DNA from: Cochliopodium minus
Lineage: Eukaryota > Discosea > Himatismenida > Cochliopodiidae
NCBI GenBank assembly: GCA_024220525.1
Contig: JAMYWO010000003.1
Coordinates: 243,169 to 307,168, forward strand
Direction: 5' to 3'
Length of the DNA stretch: 64,000 nt
Shown here: positions 35,288 to 47,473 of the stretch, one piece after another
How the letters are laid out: each line of letters begins with the position of its first letter
How positions within the stretch are numbered: the first letter of the stretch is position 1
The notes under the pieces: model-generated
Seen by the model: only the letters and a program-made list of their open reading frames with translations
Databases searched by the model: none
Told to the model about the DNA's origin: nothing
Position numbers and translations under genes: made by a program

Positions 35288-36466
35288 ATGGGAGCAAAAT
35301 TCAGAAAGATATTCAAAAAATCAAAAGAAGAAAGAATAGTGATGGTTGGATTGGGTACAAAATCAAAATTAATTTTTTATATTTCTTGATATTTATTCCT
35401 TATAATAGATAATGCGGGCAAATCTACCATCCTCTATAGATTAAAATTGGGTCATGTTGAAAATACCAAACCTACTGTTGGATTCAATGTAGAACAGATA
35501 AAATATCATAATCTTACTTTGACAATATGGGATGGTAAAAAATATGAATGATTTGATGGAGGATATAAAAGCATATCAACTCTTATAAATTCAAGAGGAT
35601 TTATAAATTATCAAACCTCTATAAAAAATTATCCTAAATAAAAAAAACAAAGAATTAAAATATTTCTTTGACATGATTATATAATTTACGATCCATCAAT
35701 TGAATTTATTACATTTCATTGATCAGATATATGGAAATGATGAGATAAAGAAAATATTTTAATTGAATTTTTGAAAAATATTGGAATAATATAAAAAAAT
35801 AACCACCTCTATCAATAATATGATCTATATAACAGGATTTAAAAGAAAAATACCCAATCATTTCCCCAGATTGATTATCAAATCTTCTTCATCTTCAAAA
35901 TAATTTTTTTAAAAAAACATTCTCTTTCAACTTAGTTGGTGGACAAGATCAAATACGAATGTTTTGGAAACACTATTTCATAAATACAAAAGCGATCATA
36001 TACGTAGTAGATAGCAATGACAATATAAGATTAAAAGAAGCAAAAGAAGAAGTAAACAAAATTATTTCGACAATTAAAATTTTTTTATTATTATTTATAG
36101 AAAACTAAATTTTTTAATTTTTAAATTTTTTAATTTTTTAAATTTTTTTAATTTTTTAAATTATTTTAATTTTAATTTTTTAATTTAAATCAAAAAAAAA
36201 TCATTTTAGTAAACACTTTTATTTTTTAGTTTTGGAAACTTATGGATTCACCTGAATTATCCAAAGCAGCTTTTCTTATCTTCGCTAATAAACAAGATCT
36301 TCCTAACGCTGCCAAGAAAGATGAAATCGCAAAGTTGTTCGAGTTGGAAAAACTCAAGAACCCTTGGCACATTCAAGGCGCCTCCGCTCTGAAGGGAGAA
36401 GGTATAGAGGAAGGTTTTGACTACATAGCTAAAATTTTCGAAGAATCAAGAAAGAACAAGAAATAA
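35288..36466 (+). CDS. Arf-family small GTPase 1
   Basis: Four exons (35288-35354, 35409-35534, 35936-36051, 36230-36466) give 181 residues, the normal Arf length. All G boxes are present: P-loop GLDNAGKST (formed across intron 1), switch [11 protein letters not shown], the switch II motif [10 protein letters not shown] with the catalytic-type Gln, NKQDLP and a final SALKGEG-like box. Gly2 (MGAKFRK) predicts N-myristoylation. Arf and Arl proteins recruit coats and effectors to membranes. Two introns interrupt G boxes (P-loop and WDVGG), a pattern shared with the second Arf gene at 37957, suggesting common descent. The third-exon intron (35535-35935) is the longest of this gene. Confidence 0.9.
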
Positions 36467-36642
36467 TTTACTTTTTTTTTATTTTTTGTTTTTTTTGTTT
36501 GTGTTGAATAGAAATTATAAAAAAAATTAATTGACAGATTTCTTTATTTATTTTTATTTATTTTTCTTATTTAAAAATATCTTTTGTTTTTATTTGAAAT
36601 ATAAAAAAAAAAAAATTGAAGAATAATTTATAATCAAAGTGA

Positions 36643-37760
36643 ATGGGAAATAAACTTGATTTGAATCCAAATAAAGAAATCAATTCTGTTCAATTTTCAA
36701 ATTTCTTTTCTAAATATTCCCATGGACAAGGTTATGTAAGAGAATATATTTTCTATGAAACTATATCTGGGGATCATTATCAAAATAAATCACATAAAAA
36801 TAAATACATTCTCTCCTCATTTCAACTCAACATTTAAATTTCCTCTAAAGGTGGATGAGAAAAATGCACTAAAATTCTTAAAGAGAATATCCAAAGAATA
36901 TGGGATTGAATATTCTGAATCATTTGCAAGAGAATTGTTGATTAAGATTGATGAAAATAATGAAGGTTTGACCTACAAGAAATTCGAACAGTTTTTCTTC
37001 GAGACATATAAGACCGATGTGGAAGAAGGGAAAGTATCTTTATCTGCATCAATGAATATCTCTTATGGTAGAATAATAGAAAAAAGAAAATTATATTTAA
37101 TGAAATTTCAAATTGAATTTATAAATTTTTTAAATATTTTTTTATAATTTTTTTATTTATATTTAAATTATAGCAATGAAATTGGGTTCATTTAAAATGA
37201 ACAAAAATAAAATGTTTGAAATTATGAAACAAAGAACATATCATACTTTTATAAGGGAAAGGAAAAAGTTCAAGTCAATAGAACAACTAAAGAAGTGGGA
37301 AAGGGAGAATCAAGACAAAAAGCAAAACTGTATGTTCCTCTCCGACAACGACATAAACAAACAAGAAAACTACATGCTCATTTTATTCGAATACTTGGAA
37401 TCAGTCAATAAAACTGACCCTGTTAAATTAGTTAGCTTTAATTATGACTTATCTCAACAAGAAATAGAACAATTAAATTTTTTTATAAGAAACAGGGATC
37501 ACAATCTTATTCGTGTTCGTTTGGACGCTTTGAGAGATTCGGATCTTTTCTTCTATAATCTTGATTATATTTCCAATCCCAAACTTTGTGGCAGACACGT
37601 TTTGTATCCTCATTGTTGGAGCAAGGACAAGCATCATCTTTTTTCTCTTTTGTTTCGATCCTCCATTTTTACTTTTATCATTTGCCTCAAAAAGAAATTC
37701 AAGTTCAAAATCCCCAAACCTATTGTTGTGCATATTATCAAAATGCTTTCTACTTATTAA
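36643..37760 (+). CDS. EF-hand-like protein of unknown family
   Basis: Three exons (36643-36735, 36851-37067, 37174-37760) give 298 residues. Residues near 75-95 read LLIKIDENNEGLTYKKFEQFF, which I quote as the loop DENNEGLTYKKF: D-x-N-x-E-G-x-x-x-x-x-F fits an EF-hand calcium loop, with an unusual Glu at position 5. A partner hand is not obvious. Gly2 in MGNKLDL may be myristoylated, as in calcium-myristoyl switch proteins. The last 180 residues are mixed helical with clustered aromatics, ending in FKFKIPKPIVVHIIKML. That ending resembles the C-terminal motif of many amoebal F-box or ankyrin-type proteins, but I cannot name the family. It lies between two Arf genes on the same strand. Confidence 0.6.
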
Positions 37761-37956
37761 TTTTTTTCTTCATTTTACATTTATTTATTAAAAATTTTGC
37801 TTTTTGATCTCTCTTTCATCTTTAAAAATTGTTTTTAATTCAATTTTTTTTGCCTATATTAAAAATTAATAATTTTATTTTCATTATAACCAATTTAATT
37901 TAAAAAAACATTTAAAAGAAAAAGAAAAAAAAAAAGAGCAAATTTATTATTGGGGA

Positions 37957-38679
37957 ATGGGAAATAGGCTTAGAAAGAAGAAAGAAGAAAGAATTGTGAT
38001 GATTGGATTAGATGGAAGCGGAAAAAGTTGTATTTTGTACAAATTAAAGGGTACTTCCATAGAGACTCTTCCTACAATAGGGTTTAATGTTGAAGGAATT
38101 AGAAAAAATAAAGAATCTATATCTGTATGGGATAGTAAGAAATAGAAAAATAATGAAAATTTTTTAAAAAAATTTTGTTTAAATCAAAGTTGGTGGACAA
38201 GAACAAATTCGAGGTAAAAATTAAATAAAATTTAATTAATTAAAATTATCTTTTAATTTATCTTAAATTAAAAAAAAAAAAATTAATTATCTATTAACCG
38301 AAATTAAAATGATTGATTTTTTAATAATAAAGGTCTTTGGAGATATTATTATTTGCATGCAAAAGCTTTGATATACGTAGTAGATAGTAGTGATAGAAGA
38401 AGATTAGAAGAATCAAAAGAAGAGTTTTGGTCAGCGATGAATGCGCCGGAACTTAAAGATGCTTTGGTCTTAATATTGGCAAACAAACAAGATTGTCACC
38501 AAGCAGTATCTGCGTCAAAAATTGGAGAAATTTTCCAACTTGAAAAGTTGAACAACAATAAATGGAAAATCCAAGGTACTTGTGCGATAACTAACGAAGG
38601 TTTGGATGAAGCTTTTGGATGGCTTTCTTCCAAACTCACTGAAAAAAGAAAAAAGATAAATACAACAATGAGGAAATAA
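37957..38679 (+). CDS. Arf-family small GTPase 2
   Basis: Three exons (37957-38134, 38190-38213, 38333-38679) give 182 residues. P-loop GLDGSGKSC, switch [24 protein letters not shown] with the catalytic-type Gln, and NKQDCHQA are all in place; the final box reads [13 protein letters not shown]. Gly2 (MGNRLRK) suggests myristoylation. The middle exon is only 24 bases and encodes part of the GGQEQIR switch II motif, so mis-splicing would destroy GTPase function. One intron sits in the same WD-(V/I)GG position as in the other Arf-like gene, supporting duplication with intron loss or gain elsewhere. Confidence 0.9.
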
Positions 38680-38859
38680 TGAAAAAAAAAATTCCTGTTT
38701 AATAATATTTTTTTTTTGTAAATAAAAAAACACTTTAAATAAAAACATTTAATTTTATATCTTTGTTTTTTCGAAACTAATTACAATTTTTTTTTTTTTA
38801 TAATAAATATTAATTTTTTTTTTTTATTTATAAAAATAAAATTATTTTTATATTTTCAT

Positions 38860-41800
38860 TTATGAGTCTTTGTTGACCAAAGGTCTCTTCTCAAGCTTCC
38901 TCCTGTTCTTCTTATTTTTGGAATTATAAACATCAGAATCCATATCCTCCTCCTCCCCAAAATGGTCATCAACTTGATCAGAGTTGAATATAAAAGGGAT
39001 GTCACGGCGGGGATGTTGTTCATCATTTTCTTCGTCTTCTTCTTCCTCAATTTTAATTAAATTATTCTGAGAATTCTTTTTGGAATTTCTCGGAGAAGGA
39101 TTAGAATTAGGAGGAGATAATTTGTTATTCGAATTGGGAGGTGTCAATTTTTTTTCAATGAGATTATTATTGTTGTTATTACTGTTATTAATATTATTAT
39201 TACTGTTATTTGTGTTGTTAATGTTATTATTAGAGTTACTTAGGGAGATGTTCAGTTCATTAGAGGAATTGTGGAGGTTATTGGAGGAGTTGTTTGGGCT
39301 GTTACCATTAGTTTGATAATAAAAGTTGTTATGAGAATTGCTTCGGGAAGGAGATTTAGAGAAAGGTAAAGAAGAGTTGTTATTATTTTGTTGATTACTA
39401 TTATTTTGATTATAATTATGATTATTTTGATTATTTTGATTTTTATTATAATTATTGTTGTTGTGATTGTTATTTTGATTAAAAAGATCGGAATGGGAGC
39501 CATAGCTTCTCGGAGAAATTTTGGTAGAACTGTTATTGGAGGAGGGAGGAGACAATGTGTTTCTGGGAGAAACTCTGACGTTTCCGCCGTTGGAACTGGG
39601 AGGGGTGACACTTTTGACATCAAAAGCATGAGAATCTTTATTACTGTTGAAATTATTATTAAAAAATTCAACGACATCGTCATTATTAGCACTGTTGTTA
39701 TCCAAGTTATTGTAAAAATTGTTAATGTTCGTTCTGTTTAGATGGGGTTGGGAGAGGCGGGGTGTGGGATTGTTTACGCAAGGTATGTTGTCACCAAAAG
39801 TGAGCTCTGCAAAGTTCAGACTCTCTGTTGATCCAAATGCAGTCAAAACGGGGTTGTTGGAATTGTGAGGAGATTTTTTCTCACTGTAACTTCCGCTCAC
39901 CTCATCTCCTTCGTTGTTTGTATTTAAATCTATTATCTGAAAAAAAAAAAATTTAAAAATTTATAAAAATAAACCAAAATTTAGTATTATATGGCGATGA
40001 TTAAATTCTCACAAAAAAATTTTCAACAGTTTAAATTAAAAATTAAATTGAATAAATATATTGAAAATATTATAATTCATTAACATTTAAAATTAAAATA
40101 AATATTAGAATAATAAATTAAATATTAAACTAAAAATATAAATTAAAAAATTTTATGAAAAAAAAAATTTAATCTTTAAAAAAATAAATTAAAAAAAAGA
40201 TCACGAAAAATATTAAAATAATAGAATAATTAATGGAAAAAAATAATAGAAATAAAAAAGTTCTAAAAAAAAAAAAAAATTTACTTCAGAAGTAGTTTTG
40301 CCATCTTGATTTTCGTTCTCATGTTCATCACCACTAGTGATTTTAATGGTGATTTTGTTTTTGTTCTCGTCAGAATTATAAGGAGACAAACCCTCCTTCT
40401 TCTTCTCAAAGTCCTTGTAAATATTCAAGTTGCTGAGAGATCTGTTGATTTCGCTGTTTTTGTAAACGATGAGATTGCCAATGCTTTTGTTGGTGTTGAT
40501 GCTGCTTTCGAAGAGTCGTCTCAAGTAAGGCGAGTCCAAACTTTTGTCGTGGATGTCTTCCTCTTCTTCGTCTTCGGGCGTTTTCAATAGGTCGTCCATC
40601 CTGATTTCTTCGTTGGAATCGGCGCCACTGTCCACTTTTTTCATTTCTATGGCAACTTCTCCTGGAAAAGAAAAAAGTTTTTAAAATAAAGTTTTAAATG
40701 TGAATAAAAAAAAAAAAAAAAAATTAACAAAAAATTAAAATAAAAAATTTTATAAAAACAAGAAAATTAAATAAAAAATTTGATAAAATAAAAAACCAAA
40801 AAAACAAAAGAGAGAATATAATTAATAAAAATTTTAATTACATAAAATGTAAATAAACAAAAAAAAAACAATTAAAAAAAATTAAATGAAAAATAACAAA
40901 TAAATTGAACAAAATTTAATAAAATAAAAACCAAAATAAAAAAATGAAAATTTTTAATGATATTTTTTAAAAAAAAAAAGAGTTTTTTTATTTTACCGTC
41001 ATTTGAACCATTTTCGTTGGTGTTTCTCAAATTATCTAGCTCTATTTGCTTCATTTCTTGCTCTTTCAAAGCTTTGTCTATTTCTCTTTTTGATACAATG
41101 GAGATGACAACTATAATTATTATTGTAAGAATGATGCCCACTATAATCACCGCTATTTGTCCCTTTCCCAAGTTTTGAGAGTATATCTCACTCAAATTTT
41201 TCATCAAAGTACCCAAATATGTATAAGCTTTAAATAAAAATAAAAAAAATAAAAAATATAAAATATAAAATATAAAGATAAAAAATAAAATAAAATAAAA
41301 AATAAGTAAATAAAAAATAAGTAAATAAAAAATAAAAAATATAAAATATAAAATATAAAATATAAAATATAAAATAAAAAATATAAAATAAAAATAAAAA
41401 AATATAAAATATAAAATAATAAAATAATAAAAAAAATAACAAAAAAACATAAAAAACAAACAAAAAAAAATTGATTAAAAAACTTAACAAACAAAAAAAG
41501 GTTAAAAGATTACCTATGGTTCCAGGCATTAGACCTAAAAAACTTGCACCAAAATAAACACCAAACCTGATACTGGTAACTCCAAACAAATAGTTACAAA
41601 GACCAAAAGGCAGAATTGGACTCAATCTAGTCAAAAATATAAGAAGAAAACCCTTGGCGCTTAATGCCCTGTCTATTGCTTTAAACTTTGGACTGTTTTC
41701 CATCATTTTTTCAGCCCCTGATAATTTTTGTTCGTAAAGTTGAGTTTTATAAAAAAAGTTTTATCTTTAATCAATTATATTATCGTTAACTTTTTATAAA

Positions 41801-42480
41801 AGAGGATTTTTGAGAGATTTATGTTTATCTCATTTATAATATATTTTAGTGAATTTGATTGTTATATTATTTTTGGAAAATGACATCTAAATTATGAAAG
41901 TGATTATATTTAAATTATAAGAATCTAAAATAAAGAATTTCTTATTTAAAGTTCCTCCTCTTTTTCCTCAAAGTTCCTCCAATGTGATTATATCTGTGAA
42001 AATAAAAATTTTTACATTTTCTGACAACATATCTTCCTAATGCAAATGATGTGAGTGCTCCAAATGCTATAATAATAAATCCCAAAAATATTCAAATAAA
42101 AATTTTCTATTTCTGTGAATTTTTTTTTTTTACTGCATGAAAGTACTGTTAATAAACATCCAATCCATACTCCAAATATATATCCAGCAGCCAAATTCAA
42201 TGGGGTTCCCTTTTTTTGTTTAATTAATAAATTCAATAAAAACTTGAAAAAAATTTTTGAGAGTATTTACAGGCAAAATGAGAAGCAACGCAACAATATA
42301 AGCCATTGTAAAGATCAATCCTGCATATAATTTATTTATCGTTTTCAAATATTCCATCAATTGTAAGATATATTTGGTTGTTGGGGAATTTGGAATGAAA
42401 AAGGAGATAAACACTCCCAAAATCAACAAAATTGCAAATACAATTGCCACTATCTTAGCTACTCTTTTCCATTCTGGCAT
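38860..42480 (-). CDS. VTT-domain (DedA/TVP38/TMEM41-type) membrane protein with long tail
   Basis: Seven exons (42480-42271, 42209-42134, 42066-42016, 41717-41514, 41227-40997, 40661-40285, 39936-38860) give 741 residues, all in phase. After an N-terminal membrane helix, the VTT core shows LLLILPGTPLNLAAGYIFG, then FGALTSFALGRYVVRK and FLTRLSPILPFGLCNYLFGV (the R-x-x-P-x-x-P motif on the re-entrant loop), then FGASFLGLMPGTIG. Human TMEM41B and VMP1, with this domain, scramble phospholipids. A further membrane helix (IAVIIVGIILTIIIIVVISIV) is followed by a cytosolic tail of about 490 residues. The tail is acidic at first, then Asn/Ser-rich with many SP motifs (SPRN, SPPNSN), likely disordered and phosphorylated. 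Such a tail is foreign to bacterial DedA proteins and known animal homologues. Confidence 0.85.
39986..40026. repeat. 41-base dispersed repeat, copy 2
   Basis: Partner of the copy at 30213-30253, with three mismatches in 41 bases and the same orientation. This copy lies inside the last intron of the VTT gene, antisense to the gene. Confidence 0.75.
41261..41430. repeat. AT microsatellite array in a VTT-gene intron
   Basis: Short periodic units (AAAATAT, AATAAGTAAATAA and AAAATAT again) fill most of the intron 41228-41513. Read as protein on the minus strand they give meaningless Phe/Tyr/Ile runs. Confidence 0.8.
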
Positions 42481-42657
42481 TATATATAAATTTACACAAA
42501 ATAATCTGTTTGGTTCTCTTTTCTGAAGATCCTTTTTTTAATATATTTTATTATTTTTATCTCTCAAATCTTCTTTTTTGTTTTCTTAAATTTTTCAAAT
42601 ATCAAAAAAAAAAATAGAAGAAATAGTTTCAGAGAAGAATAAAATAGTGGAAATAGA

Positions 42658-43460
42658 ATGAATGAGAAAACGATTTTTAAGAAACAATTGAACAGATTCT
42701 ATTTCAGAGTATTGTTCTATTTATTCACTTTCATATGCAGTTTAATGGCGATGATGAGATCAATACAGTTGGATATAAGACAATTTTCTGCATTTTATCT
42801 ATTGATATGTTGCAATCATACAGCACATACAATCCTATCACTATTTAATTTCTTATTTTCTTTACATCAATTATATTACAGTCAAGATTATGGGACAACA
42901 AAATGGTATTCAAATCTAATCTATTCTATTTATTCACTTTATATAAACAATTAAAAAATAATCATTCAATTGTTAGGATAAAGAAAAGCAATTTGGCTTA
43001 TTTCCCAACATCAACTGAATGTTTATTTGGATTGAATTCATCATTGGGAATAGTTATAAGTGTATTTTATTTAACATTGGAATATTACTTCAAAATAGCT
43101 GTATTTCCGAATGAATTGCCACAATTCTTGAGAATATATCAAGTAATATTATTACCGTTTTTATTATTTTCAGAAATAATCTTTGTTCCTCATTTCAATC
43201 TAAGAAATGAGCATGTATCTCTCATTCTATTCTCTTTTCTCTTTTTATCTGGATTGACATATTTCACTTCTCCTTTCTTTTTCAAAGATGGAACCTTAAT
43301 TCCAACACAACACAATCCTTTCAACAAATTCCTCTTATTCTTTTCTTTCTCATTTCTCTTTGTTATAAGCTTTATCAAAATACAAAGATATTTGGGTTCG
43401 AGAGTTTCCTATTTGAAAGAGAAATCTAGAAATGAAATAAATTCTCTCAAATTGGAATGA
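42658..43460 (+). CDS. multi-pass membrane protein
   Basis: Two exons (42658-42905, 42977-43460) give 243 residues. Hydrophobic segments appear near residues 15-35 (VLFYLFTFICSLMAMM), 45-70, 95-115 (GIVISVFYLTLEYYF), 130-150 (VILLPFLLFSEIIFVPHF), 160-180 and 205-225. A short basic tail (KIQRYLGSR, YLKEKSRNE) follows. Six spans and this length recall AIG1/ADTRP (FAR-17a) fatty-acid-ester hydrolases, which also have a conserved His in the fourth span. I see HF in that region but cannot confirm the active-site Thr/His, so family membership is only a possibility. Otherwise unknown. Confidence 0.65.
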
Positions 43461-43985
43461 AATGATAAATAAAAATAACTCCTCTTTCGAATATACCAAA
43501 AAACAAAAAGGGATCTGAAGAAGAGATTCTCTATTTTTTTTTAATTATTTGCTTATTTTCTTTGAATAAAAAAATCTGCAAATTTGGTTCTATTTTATTA
43601 AAATAGTTAAACGGAAAATCATAAAAGAGCCTATTTTCCTCTTCTTTTTTTTACTCATTTCTATCAATTTTCTTTAAATATTATGTTATGTTAAGCCTAA
43701 TTAAAATCTGAACATCCCCTTTTTTAAATAAAAATCGAAAAGGAGAAGACTCAGGGAGTTTCTTTTTGTATATCTCACTTTTACTTTTTAGATGTAATTC
43801 TTTTCTAATCATTTTTTTGATTTTAAACTGAATATTTGAATAAAAATTTATAAATTTATAAAAAAAAAAAATCGAGACAAATATAACCCATCATTCATTC
43901 AATATTCAAAAGGGAAAATAAATTTGAGAAAAGGAAAAATAATTTATTACAGCATCATATCAAACTAAGTGTATATATAAAAAAA
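43461..43985. other. intergenic region
   Basis: Between two same-strand genes. Contains a moderately mixed-composition stretch (43735-43790) but no convincing frame, RNA gene or repeat. The kinase promoter should lie in its right half. Confidence 0.5.
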
Positions 43986-46293
43986 ATGGAAGATGTAAAA
44001 AAAAAAATCACCTCACTTCTTATCAATCAAAATATAACCATTTTTTTTTAATTAAAACCAAGAATTTCGAAGTAATTGAAAATATATACCAAGATATATC
44101 AACTATACTCGATAATGAAGAATATATAAAGGATATAAAAAGAGGATTGAACAAGATAACCTCCAAAGAATTATGCATAAAAATGTAACATTTTTTTTTT
44201 AAATTTCCACCAAACAAAATTTTTAAATTAAAATACTTGTTTGTACTAAAACTATCATCATAATAATTTTCCAATTTAGAATATTTAAGGCATATTTCTA
44301 TTTGCAAAGAATGAATCAATCAAAGAAAATAGATAAACTATTTAAATATTTGGCGAGATTAGATGATTCGACCAAATACTTTGTAATATACTACAACCAA
44401 TTCAACAAGGAATTTAATCAAAGGAAGCTTCTCAAAATGTATATAATAGTGCTGATGAAAGAAGCAAGGAAGAAGAAGAGATCATTGGAGAATCTGAAGG
44501 AACTTTTGATCCCATGCCTGTTGATGTATAAATCAGAAACTAAAAAAGAAGATAAGAAAGATAATAACAGCGGAGAAGATGCACATAAAGATGATAAAGC
44601 AAAGAATAAAATGGAATGCATAGCCAATGATCTAAAAAGATACATCAAATCTATCAAAGTTAAAGAAAATGACAGTGATATCCAAAGGGAATTCATACAG
44701 ACTCGATTCACCTTGGGAGATGGTGGGACAAGCAAGGTTTACTTGGGATTTGATGTCGATTCTAAGCTGGGAGAAGCACAGATGGTGGCTATCAAGAAGT
44801 TCAGGCATAAGGTGAAGGAGCGGGCTATGGAGGAGAGTAAACTGCTTTGTGAGAAGAGGAACAAGAAGATATCCAATCTTCTCGCTCATGGGATCATTGA
44901 TGAGAAGGAAACCTATGTGCAAGTGATGGTAAATTTATAGATGAAAATGAAATATAAAATCAGAACATTTTTAATAATCAATCATCTTTAAAGATGAAAT
45001 TAATTAATTTAAAAATATTAAATCAATCAATTCGATTCCATTTATTGATCAATAAATTATTCTTTGTTTATTAGGATTATATCTGTGGATTTGATTTGGA
45101 GACTTTTTTGGAGAAGAAGGGTATCCCTGAAACAAAAGCCAAGGAGATATTTTCCAAAATAGCCCAAACACTCTATGATTTGGGAATATCTCATCGTGAT
45201 TTAAAACCAGCAAACATGTAAAAAAAAAAAAAAAAAAATTTAATTATTTTCTTACAAGATTAATCAATTATTTTATCTTTGTTAATTCTGAAATAGAATG
45301 TTAAGATTTGATCACTCTGTTGTTTTGATAGACTTCACCATGTTTTCAAAAAATGATATCAACAATAGTATTGTTGGCACTCCTAAGTACATAGCTCCCG
45401 AGGTGAGATACGAAAGGGCTTATGATCCAGAAAAAGCAGTAACATTCAATTCTCTTTTTTTTTTCTCCTTTACTTTTACTTAGTTATTTTTTTTTTTTCC
45501 AATCAAATAATAGGATGTTTGGAGCTTGGGTATCATTTTGTTTGAAATGATCTTTGGCATTTCTAAAATGGGGTTTGATCTTGAGAGCTTGGAAACAAAG
45601 AACATCTCTTCTTCTTTGAAATCTCTCCTCAGGCAGATGTTGAACGAGAATTTCCCCGAAAGAATCAGTTTGGCGGAGATTTTGAACTCAGCTTGGCTTA
45701 CTACTGAAGAGGAAGTGGAAAAGCTCGAGAATGACATTGAATACATCAAAATAATGACCGAGAAGACTGTTCAGCTCGTCAAAGAAAACTTTGGAGAGAA
45801 TCCTCAGATCGATTTCGAGTTTTTGGAGGATTCCATCTCTTCCATCTCTTTGGATCCCTTCTCTCCCGATGTCTTCGATGGAAACTACGATCTCCTTGAA
45901 GATATCTCCTCCGATCTTCAACACATGAACGATCTGAAGCTCCAAAAGCAAGATCTCCTTCAATTCTCCCCCCTTTCGCCTTGTTCTACCAACGAGAATC
46001 TTCTCATCATCAAAGAAATGAATCTTCTTTTTGAACATCATCTCCATCTTATCAAGGTGATCGACCAAAACTTTTTTATCAAGAAGGATCTCGTTCTTCT
46101 TCGTTTCAACCAGCTTTTTCTTTTCTGTAATATAAAACTTGGCCAATTTTTCCTTTCTATCAAAGAATTCAAGCAGGATATCAGTGATGAGGACTTTCTC
46201 CGTAGATTGTCAAAACTCAAGAAGAAACTTTCTACCATCAAAGACATTTTTGGTCATTTATCTTCTGTTCTTTTGTATTTTTTTGATAAATAA
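43986..46293 (+). CDS. serine/threonine-type protein kinase with altered DFG
   Basis: Six exons are proposed (43986-43994, 44063-44184, 44280-44928, 45075-45217, 45297-45438, 45514-46293), giving 614 residues. The first exon would encode only MED and is the least certain. Residues 1-140 are helical and Lys-rich. The kinase domain spans about 160-400: TLGDGGTSKVYLG glycine loop, VAIKKF with the ATP lysine, ISHRDLKPANIML, VLIDFTMFS, GTPKYIAPEV and DVWSLGIILFEM. The metal-binding motif is DFT where DFG is normal; HRD and the Lys are intact. The C-terminal 210 residues, in a single exon, are helical with SP motifs and many Leu/Phe and are not recognised. The stop is only 41 bases before the start of the next gene. 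Confidence 0.8.
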
Positions 46294-46334
46294 ATTAATT
46301 ATAAATTAAAAAATTTAAAAAAATAAAATAAAAA

Positions 46335-47250
46335 ATGAATTTGCCTTCCTTCATCCAAAAATATATTGAGAATAAAACTATATTAGAAGAAAAGATTGGA
46401 TTATCTAAGAATGATGTTATTTATGCTGATGATTTTTCTATATTTATAAAGATTGAGAAGAATGATGGATTAGAATTGTCAAAAGAAAAGGAAAGAATGG
46501 AATGTCTTTCAAATTATATTTTAGATCCATTGTCCTTTCCCAAATTATTACATTTTGAAAAATCAAATGACACCAACTATTTGTTAATGACAGGATTGAA
46601 AGGAATAAACTTTGTTTACTTTTGTAAAAAAAAATTAAAATTATAAATTAAAAATAAAAATAAAAATAAATTAAAAGGTTTAAATAAGGAAAACAGAACA
46701 ATAGAAGAAATAGAAGAGTGTACTGATGAAATTGCAAAGAGTTTATTTGCTTTACATTCTTCGAAAACTAAAGACTTTCCGTTCAGTTCAGAACTGGAGA
46801 ACAATTATAAAGTGTATTATCCTCAAAGTGAACAAGACAAAGTTTTAATACATGGAGATTTTTTCTTTCCAAACATAATTATTGACCATTCAAATTTAAA
46901 ATTTAAAAAGTAACAAAGATTTTTTTATTTTTAACATTCACAATTTTAAAAACTCTTTTTTTCAATAAAAGAGTTTTGGGATTAGTTGATATTGGTAATT
47001 TGGGAATTGGTGACAGATATATTGACATTGCCTCTTTTACAGGTTAATTTTTTTAAAACAAATTTTTCTTTTTTAAAACTCATTATCATAAAAAGTTTCA
47101 GTTGGTTATAATCTTGGTTCTAAGTTTAGAGGAGGAGTTTATGAAGAACATTTCAAGAATTTTTTTGTGGAGAAATATTTTTTTCATTCCAATCTAATTC
47201 TCAACAAAGAAAAGCTTCAATACTACATTGAATACTTTGAGAAAAATTAA
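46335..47250 (+). CDS. APH(3')-like aminoglycoside/small-molecule phosphotransferase
   Basis: Four exons (46335-46623, 46678-46909, 46972-47042, 47102-47250) give 246 residues. The order of motifs matches bacterial APH(3') enzymes: nucleotide lysine strand FSIFIKIEK, then FPKLLHFEKSNDTNYLLMTG, a helix ending in SLFALHSS, the catalytic loop LIHGDFFFPNIII (Asp and Asn of H-G-D-x(4)-N), then LVDIGNLGIGDRYIDIAS (metal-binding Asp and the G-x-x-D-R/K-x-x-D-I-A motif), and a C-terminal helix EKLQYYIEYFEKN. All ATP and metal ligands are present. The segment between the Leu/His helix and the HGD loop is about 45 residues shorter than in APH(3')-IIIa, so part of the substrate lobe is missing. The in-phase introns with normal splice sites and host-like AT content argue against contamination and for an ancient horizontal gain. 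The true substrate in this protist is unknown. Confidence 0.8.
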
Positions 47251-47473
47251 GAGTAAAAATGATGTGTTTTGGACTAATTTTATAAAGTTGACCCAATATT
47301 TGTTTGGATTTTTTTTTTTACTAAAAGACTGACATTCAAGATATTGATCAGAATACTTCCTTTGATTACTAATTGATATTTATCAAAAAATTAATTAAAA
47401 GTTTGAGAAATATTTTAAAATAAAATTGAATTATCATATTAATGTCATTCCAATCATATCACAGTTTCATATA

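Noticed and set aside
46335-47250. Bacterial contamination as the source of the APH-like gene
   Set aside because: Three introns with GT-AG borders interrupt the frame in phase, and base use is like that of neighbouring genes.
43986-47250. Kinase and APH-like gene as one fused protein
   Set aside because: The kinase frame ends in a clear TAA followed by an AT-only gap and a new ATG; no splice pair joins the two without losing conserved ends.
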